In this document: positions 60,577 to 64,000 of the stretch, piece after piece | Layout: every line of letters starts with the position of its first letter | Position numbering within the stretch: position 1 is the first letter of the stretch | Assembly (NCBI RefSeq): GCF_009193185.1 | Contig: NZ_VUKF01000004.1 | Location: 62,001 to 126,000, forward strand | Length of the DNA: 64,000 nt | Source: Georgenia thermotolerans | GTDB lineage: Bacteria; Actinomycetota; Actinomycetes; Actinomycetales; Actinomycetaceae | Reading direction: 5' to 3' | Made by a program: the position numbers and the translations under genes | Notes under the pieces: generated by a model | The model's database searches: none | Told to the model about the DNA's origin: nothing | What the model saw: only the letters and a program-made list of their open reading frames with translations

Positions 60577-62220
60577 ATGAGCACCGTCTCCGAGGTCGTC
60601 GCCACCGCCGTCGCCTCGCTCGCCGACGACGTCTTCGCCCTCATGGGCAACGGCAACGCCTACCTGCTCGACGCCCTCGCGCGCACGCCCGTGCGCGTCA
60701 CGACCGTGCGCCACGAGGCGGCCACCGTCGCCTCGGCCGACGCCTACCACCGGGTCTCCGGACGCCTGGCGGTGGCGACGACCACCTACGGACCGGGGTT
60801 CACCAACACCATCACCTCCCTGGCGGAGGCCGCCCAGGCGGCCACCCCGCTCGTTCTCGTCGTCGGGGACGCGCCCGCGGCCGGGCCTAGGCCCTGGGAC
60901 GTGGACCAGATCCAGCTGGCCGCCGCGGTCGGGGCCGTGACGATGGTCCTGGACGCCGCCGCCCCGGGCCGCACCACCGTCGAGGCGGCGGCGCACGCGC
61001 TCGCCCACCGGGTGCCGGTCGTGCTCGCCCTGCCCTACGACCTCGCGACCGCGCCCGCCGCGGACGACGACGTCCCGGCCATGCCGCTGCTGCCCGAGCC
61101 CGTGACGCCGGACCCCGCGGCGCTCGCGCAGGCCGTGCGCCTGCTCCAGGAGGCCGAGCGCCCGCTGGTCCTGGCCGGCCGTGGCGCGAAGGCCGCCGCG
61201 GCGCAGCTGCGCACGCTCGCCGACCGGCTGGGGGCGCTGACCGCCACGAGCGCCCCGGCGCGCGGGCTGTTCGCCGGCCGGCCCTACGACCTCGGCGTGT
61301 GCGGCGGCTTCGCCTCCGAGCCGACGGCGGACCTCGTCCGGCGCGCCGACGTCGTCCTCGTCGTCGGCGCCGGGCTCAACCAGTTCACCACCTCCTTCGG
61401 CTCGGCCTTCGCCCCGGGCGCGCGCGTCGTCCAGGTGGACGTGGCCGAGGGTCCCACGCACCCGGTGGTCGGCCACTACGTCCGCGGCGACGCCGCCCTC
61501 GCCGTCCTCGGCCTGCTCGACAGCCTCGACGGGCGGCCCGCCCCCGTCGAGCCGTGGGGTGGCGCCGCCGCCGAGGCCCAGGACGGCCGGCTCCAGCACG
61601 CCCGGCCGGCCGGCGACGACGCCGCCCCCGACGGCCGGCTCGACCCGCGCACGGTGACGCGGCGCCTCGACGCGCTCCTGCCCGCGAACCGGCTCGTGGT
61701 CTGCGACGGCGGGCACTTCATCGGCTGGCCCAACACCTATCTCGAGCTGCCCGCCGCGGACTCCATCACCCTCGTCGGCACCGCGTTCCAGGCGATCGGC
61801 CTGGGCTTCCCGTCCGCGCCCGGCGCGGCCGTGGCCCGCCCGGACGCGCTGACCGTCGTCGTCACCGGCGACGGCGGCGGCCTCATGGGCCTGGCCGACC
61901 TCGACACCCTCGTGCGGTGCGCCCGCAGCGCCCTCGTGGTGGTGTTCAACGACGCCGCCTACGGCGCGGAGGTCCACCAGTACGGCTCCCAGGGGCTCGA
62001 CCGCACCGCGATGGCCATCGACGAGATCGACTTCGCGACCATCGCGCGCGGCCTGGGCGCCGCGGCGGCCACCATCGACCGGCTCGAGGACCTCCGGGCC
62101 GTGGAGGAGTGGCTCGGCGCGGGCGCCCTGGGCACGTTCCTCGCCGACCTGCGCGTCTCTCAGGGCGTCGTCGCCCCCTACATCCAGGAGATCGTCGAGC
62201 GGAGCCTGTCGCGGCGCTGA
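60577..62220 (+). CDS. Thiamine diphosphate-dependent enzyme, second paralogue
   Basis: The 547-residue protein has catalytic Glu47 (TVRHEAATVASADAYHR), a central domain and the C-terminal ThDP motif running from VVTGDGGGLM to VVVFNDAAYGAEVHQY. It shares the AYGAEVH signature and the AFQAIGLG motif with the enzyme at 17591-19222. Being directly downstream of the hpa operon, it could decarboxylate an aromatic 2-oxoacid such as 4-hydroxyphenylpyruvate to feed the pathway, but no residue in the sequence proves that. AAAGG precedes the ATG. A terminator separates it from hpaI. Confidence 0.85.
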   Translation: MSTVSEVVATAVASLADDVFALMGNGNAYLLDALARTPVRVTTVRHEAATVASADAYHRVSGRLAVATTTYGPGFTNTITSLAEAAQAATPLVLVVGDAPAAGPRPWDVDQIQLAAAVGAVTMVLDAAAPGRTTVEAAAHALAHRVPVVLALPYDLATAPAADDDVPAMPLLPEPVTPDPAALAQAVRLLQEAERPLVLAGRGAKAAAAQLRTLADRLGALTATSAPARGLFAGRPYDLGVCGGFASEPTADLVRRADVVLVVGAGLNQFTTSFGSAFAPGARVVQVDVAEGPTHPVVGHYVRGDAALAVLGLLDSLDGRPAPVEPWGGAAAEAQDGRLQHARPAGDDAAPDGRLDPRTVTRRLDALLPANRLVVCDGGHFIGWPNTYLELPAADSITLVGTAFQAIGLGFPSAPGAAVARPDALTVVVTGDGGGLMGLADLDTLVRCARSALVVVFNDAAYGAEVHQYGSQGLDRTAMAIDEIDFATIARGLGAAAATIDRLEDLRAVEEWLGAGALGTFLADLRVSQGVVAPYIQEIVERSLSRR

Positions 62221-62232
62221 GCGACGGCGTCA

Positions 62233-62261
62233 CCGGCCGGCGGGCAGACCCCGCCGGCCGG
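62233..62261. terminator. Terminator after the second ThDP enzyme gene
   Basis: A perfect 12-bp stem (CCGGCCGGCGGG with CCCGCCGGCCGG) and 5-nt loop start 13 nt after the stop. It lies between convergent genes. Confidence 0.7.
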
Positions 62262-62306
62262 GCCACCCACGCCCTGGAGAGCGGGTGAGCCGATCCGAAG
62301 AACGCT

Positions 62307-62645
62307 CTAGGTCCGTTCGACGACGTTCAGCCGCCGCACGGTGAGCTCGTCCACCTCGAGCTGCTGGATCCTGAGCCGGCGGATCACCGCCCTGTTGACC
62401 GACAGGCGCCAAACCGCGACCACGCCGAGCGCCGATGCGCCCATCGCCGTGCCGAGCAGGCTGGCGAAGGCAATGCTCCTCGCGCCCGTCGCGAACGCGC
62501 CGATCGCGAGCGCCGGCAGGGCCTGGGGGCCGCTCACGGTGGGCGTCATCGCCGCCCGCCGCATCATCCAGGGTGCCCCTCGCATCGCGCCGTGCCCCAT
62601 CACGCCGTGTCGCATCGGGCCGTGCCCCATCACGCCGTGCCCCAT
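62307..62645 (-). CDS. Small membrane protein with Met-Gly-His-Gly repeats
   Basis: From an ATG at 62645 with GGAGGT five nt upstream, the 112-residue product begins with four 5-residue repeats (MGHGV, MGHGP, MRHGV, MGHGA), continues with one or two hydrophobic helices (IGAFATGARSIAFASLLGTA, GALGVVAVWRL-like) and ends with a strand-like LxVxxLxV pattern (LRIQQLEVDELTVRRLNVVE). Met and His clusters suggest binding of copper or another soft metal. No family is recognised. Every repeat starts with an in-frame ATG, so internal starts are conceivable. Confidence 0.68.
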   Translation of the reverse strand: MGHGVMGHGPMRHGVMGHGAMRGAPWMMRRAAMTPTVSGPQALPALAIGAFATGARSIAFASLLGTAMGASALGVVAVWRLSVNRAVIRRLRIQQLEVDELTVRRLNVVERT

Positions 62646-62783
62646 CGCGCACCTCCGTGCATCGCGTGCGTTCACTGCCAGGTTCCCCTCACGCAACCCG
62701 GCGACGGTAGAGCCGTGTCTACTCCGGTCGGCCGCCCCGGTCAGGCCCCCGGACGGGGGACGCTCCGGCCGCCGCGCCCTCGC

Positions 62784-64000
62784 CTACCTGCCCTCGGGCC
62801 GGTTGCGCCGGGCGACGGCGTCGATCGTCACGGCGATCACCAGCACGATCGCGGTGACGATGTACTTGGCCGCCGCGCTGAACCCGAGCAGCCCCATGCC
62901 GTTGTCGATAGCGGCGATGACCACGCCGCCGAGCACCCCGTGCAGCGCCTTGCCGCGCCCGCCGAACAGGCTCGTCCCGCCGATGACGGCCGCGGCGACC
63001 GCGTAGAGCACGAGGGTGCCGCCGTCGAGCGCCGTCGAGATCGAGCGCAGCCGAGAGGCGTAGACGATCCCGCCGATGCCCGCGGTGAGCGAGCACAGCA
63101 TGAAGGCGAGGGTGCGGATGCGCGGGAGGCGGATGCCGGCGCGGCGGGCCGCCTCGGCGTTGCCGCCGATGGCGTAGACGTACAGGCCGAAGCGCGTGCG
63201 CCCCAGCAGGTAGGTCCACGCGGCCAGGACCGCGAAGACGAGCACCACGACCCACGGCATCCCGTACACCGGGGCCAGCACCCCGCGGTCGGCGTTGCAC
63301 AGCAGGACCAGCGCCACCCCGCCGGCGAGGGCGGCGAGGATCTTGGCCACGGTCAGCTGGGGCGGCGGGGCCACGAGGCCGGACTCGCGCCGTCGCCGGT
63401 CGTGCCGCCAGGTCTGCCGCGCGAAGACCCCGACGATGACGAGCATGACGACCCAGCCCCCCACCCGGGTGAGGGTGCCGGAGCCGATCGCGTTGATGAT
63501 GGGGTCCTGGATGAGGATCGACCCGCCGTTGCCCAGCACCCAGAGCATGACGCCCTGCCAGAACAGCAGGCCGGCGAGCGTCACCACGAAGGAGGGCAGG
63601 CCCAGCCGGGTGATGAGGGTGCCCTGGAGGAGGCCGATCAGCGCGGTCACGACCAGCGCCGTGGCGATCGCCGCCCACCACGGGAAGCCGGGGCCCGGCA
63701 GGACCAGCTCGGTCATGACGACGGCGCCCACGCCGGCCACGAACCCGATGGACAGGTCGATCTCGCCGAGCAGGAGCGCGAAGACCTCCCCCATCGCCAG
63801 CAGGCTGAAGACGGCCGCCTGCACGAGGAGGTTGACGAGGTTGCCCGCGGTCAGGAAGTGGCTGTTCAGCGACTGGAACAGGATCGCGACGAGGACGAGC
63901 CCGCCCACCACCGGCAGCACGCCCGTCTCGCCGCCCCGGATCCGTTGCAGGGACAGGCGCAGGTACTCCCCGGCCGACGGCGGCGCGGCGGGCCCGGCCA
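62784..64000 (-). CDS. Sugar ABC transporter permease (XylH/RbsC type), 5' end cut by window edge
   Basis: The frame is open from the right edge. Upstream of the GTG at 63920 it continues with YLRLSLQRIRGGETG, so the true start is outside the window. The visible part has about ten helices and the family signature LLGEIDLSIGFVAGVGAV, plus the EAA-like loop AIGGNAEAARRAGIRLPRIR. It matches permeases for xylose, ribose or other monosaccharides. No partner ATPase or binding protein is visible, and these are presumably beyond the edge. Confidence 0.9.
   Translation of the reverse strand, partial: AGPAAPPSAGEYLRLSLQRIRGGETGVLPVVGGLVLVAILFQSLNSHFLTAGNLVNLLVQAAVFSLLAMGEVFALLLGEIDLSIGFVAGVGAVVMTELVLPGPGFPWWAAIATALVVTALIGLLQGTLITRLGLPSFVVTLAGLLFWQGVMLWVLGNGGSILIQDPIINAIGSGTLTRVGGWVVMLVIVGVFARQTWRHDRRRRESGLVAPPPQLTVAKILAALAGGVALVLLCNADRGVLAPVYGMPWVVVLVFAVLAAWTYLLGRTRFGLYVYAIGGNAEAARRAGIRLPRIRTLAFMLCSLTAGIGGIVYASRLRSISTALDGGTLVLYAVAAAVIGGTSLFGGRGKALHGVLGGVVIAAIDNGMGLLGFSAAAKYIVTAIVLVIAVTIDAVARRNRPEGR

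Noticed and set aside
1-64000. Mobile elements, prophage, tRNA or rRNA genes
   Set aside because: No transposase, integrase, phage structural gene, flanking inverted repeats with target duplications, or cloverleaf/rRNA sequence was recognised on either strand. A tRNA scan could still reveal one missed by eye.

Overview
The window is very GC-rich, densely packed with genes, and uses many GTG starts and ATGA/GTGA overlaps. Together with a deazaflavin-dependent nitroreductase family protein, an NhaA-DsbA fusion and homologues close to actinobacterial enzymes, this points to a chromosomal segment of an actinobacterium, probably of the order Micrococcales. The genus cannot be fixed from the sequence alone. 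I see no rRNA, tRNA, CRISPR array, insertion sequence or phage gene.

Layout. 1-7.1 kb: an edge-truncated flavoprotein, a LuxR-type regulator, an HtrA-like protein, an S4 RNA-binding protein and the helicase HrpB. 7.3-19.4 kb: small enzymes, an NhaA-DsbA fusion, an RsbQ/RsbP-like hydrolase-phosphatase pair, a 2-hydroxyacid dehydrogenase, a TetR regulator, RlmC, and a ThDP enzyme preceded by a cyclase fragment. 19.6-26.1 kb: a translationally coupled operon of a membrane protein, a Ycf46-like AAA ATPase, DUF2997, a radical-SAM activase-like protein, a membrane-anchored DUF1257 protein and a helix-hairpin-helix membrane protein, followed by a secreted acidic repeat protein. 27.5-35.7 kb: a Pls/PosA-type single-module NRPS with membrane and left-handed beta-helix domains, coupled to a membrane acyltransferase-like protein, a BPL-N/glutamine-amidotransferase-like protein, a phosphopantetheinyl transferase and a lipoprotein M1 peptidase. 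35.7-46.2 kb: mostly housekeeping genes, including an EamA transporter behind a tandem glycine riboswitch, a TRIC channel, an M20 hydrolase, MgtE and a SNF2 helicase. 46.9-62.2 kb: a catabolic island for homoprotocatechuate (3,4-dihydroxyphenylacetate). 62.3-64 kb: a Met/His-repeat membrane protein and a sugar ABC permease cut by the right edge.

How the genes work together. The island encodes an apparently complete meta-cleavage route: HpaD ring cleavage, HpaE aldehyde oxidation, a fused FAH-RraA protein where the decarboxylase/isomerase is expected, HpaH hydration, HpaI cleavage to pyruvate and succinic semialdehyde, and a succinate-semialdehyde dehydrogenase. A MobA-like flavin hydroxylase, an MHS transporter, two GntR regulators and one IclR regulator surround it. 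The usual HpaBC hydroxylase is not in the window. In the NRPS operon the phosphopantetheinyl transferase would prime the carrier domain, and the membrane partners suggest a product made at or exported through the membrane. Several genes (starts at 2794, 4469, 8270 and 10271) have a TAnnnT box placed exactly as expected for leaderless transcripts.
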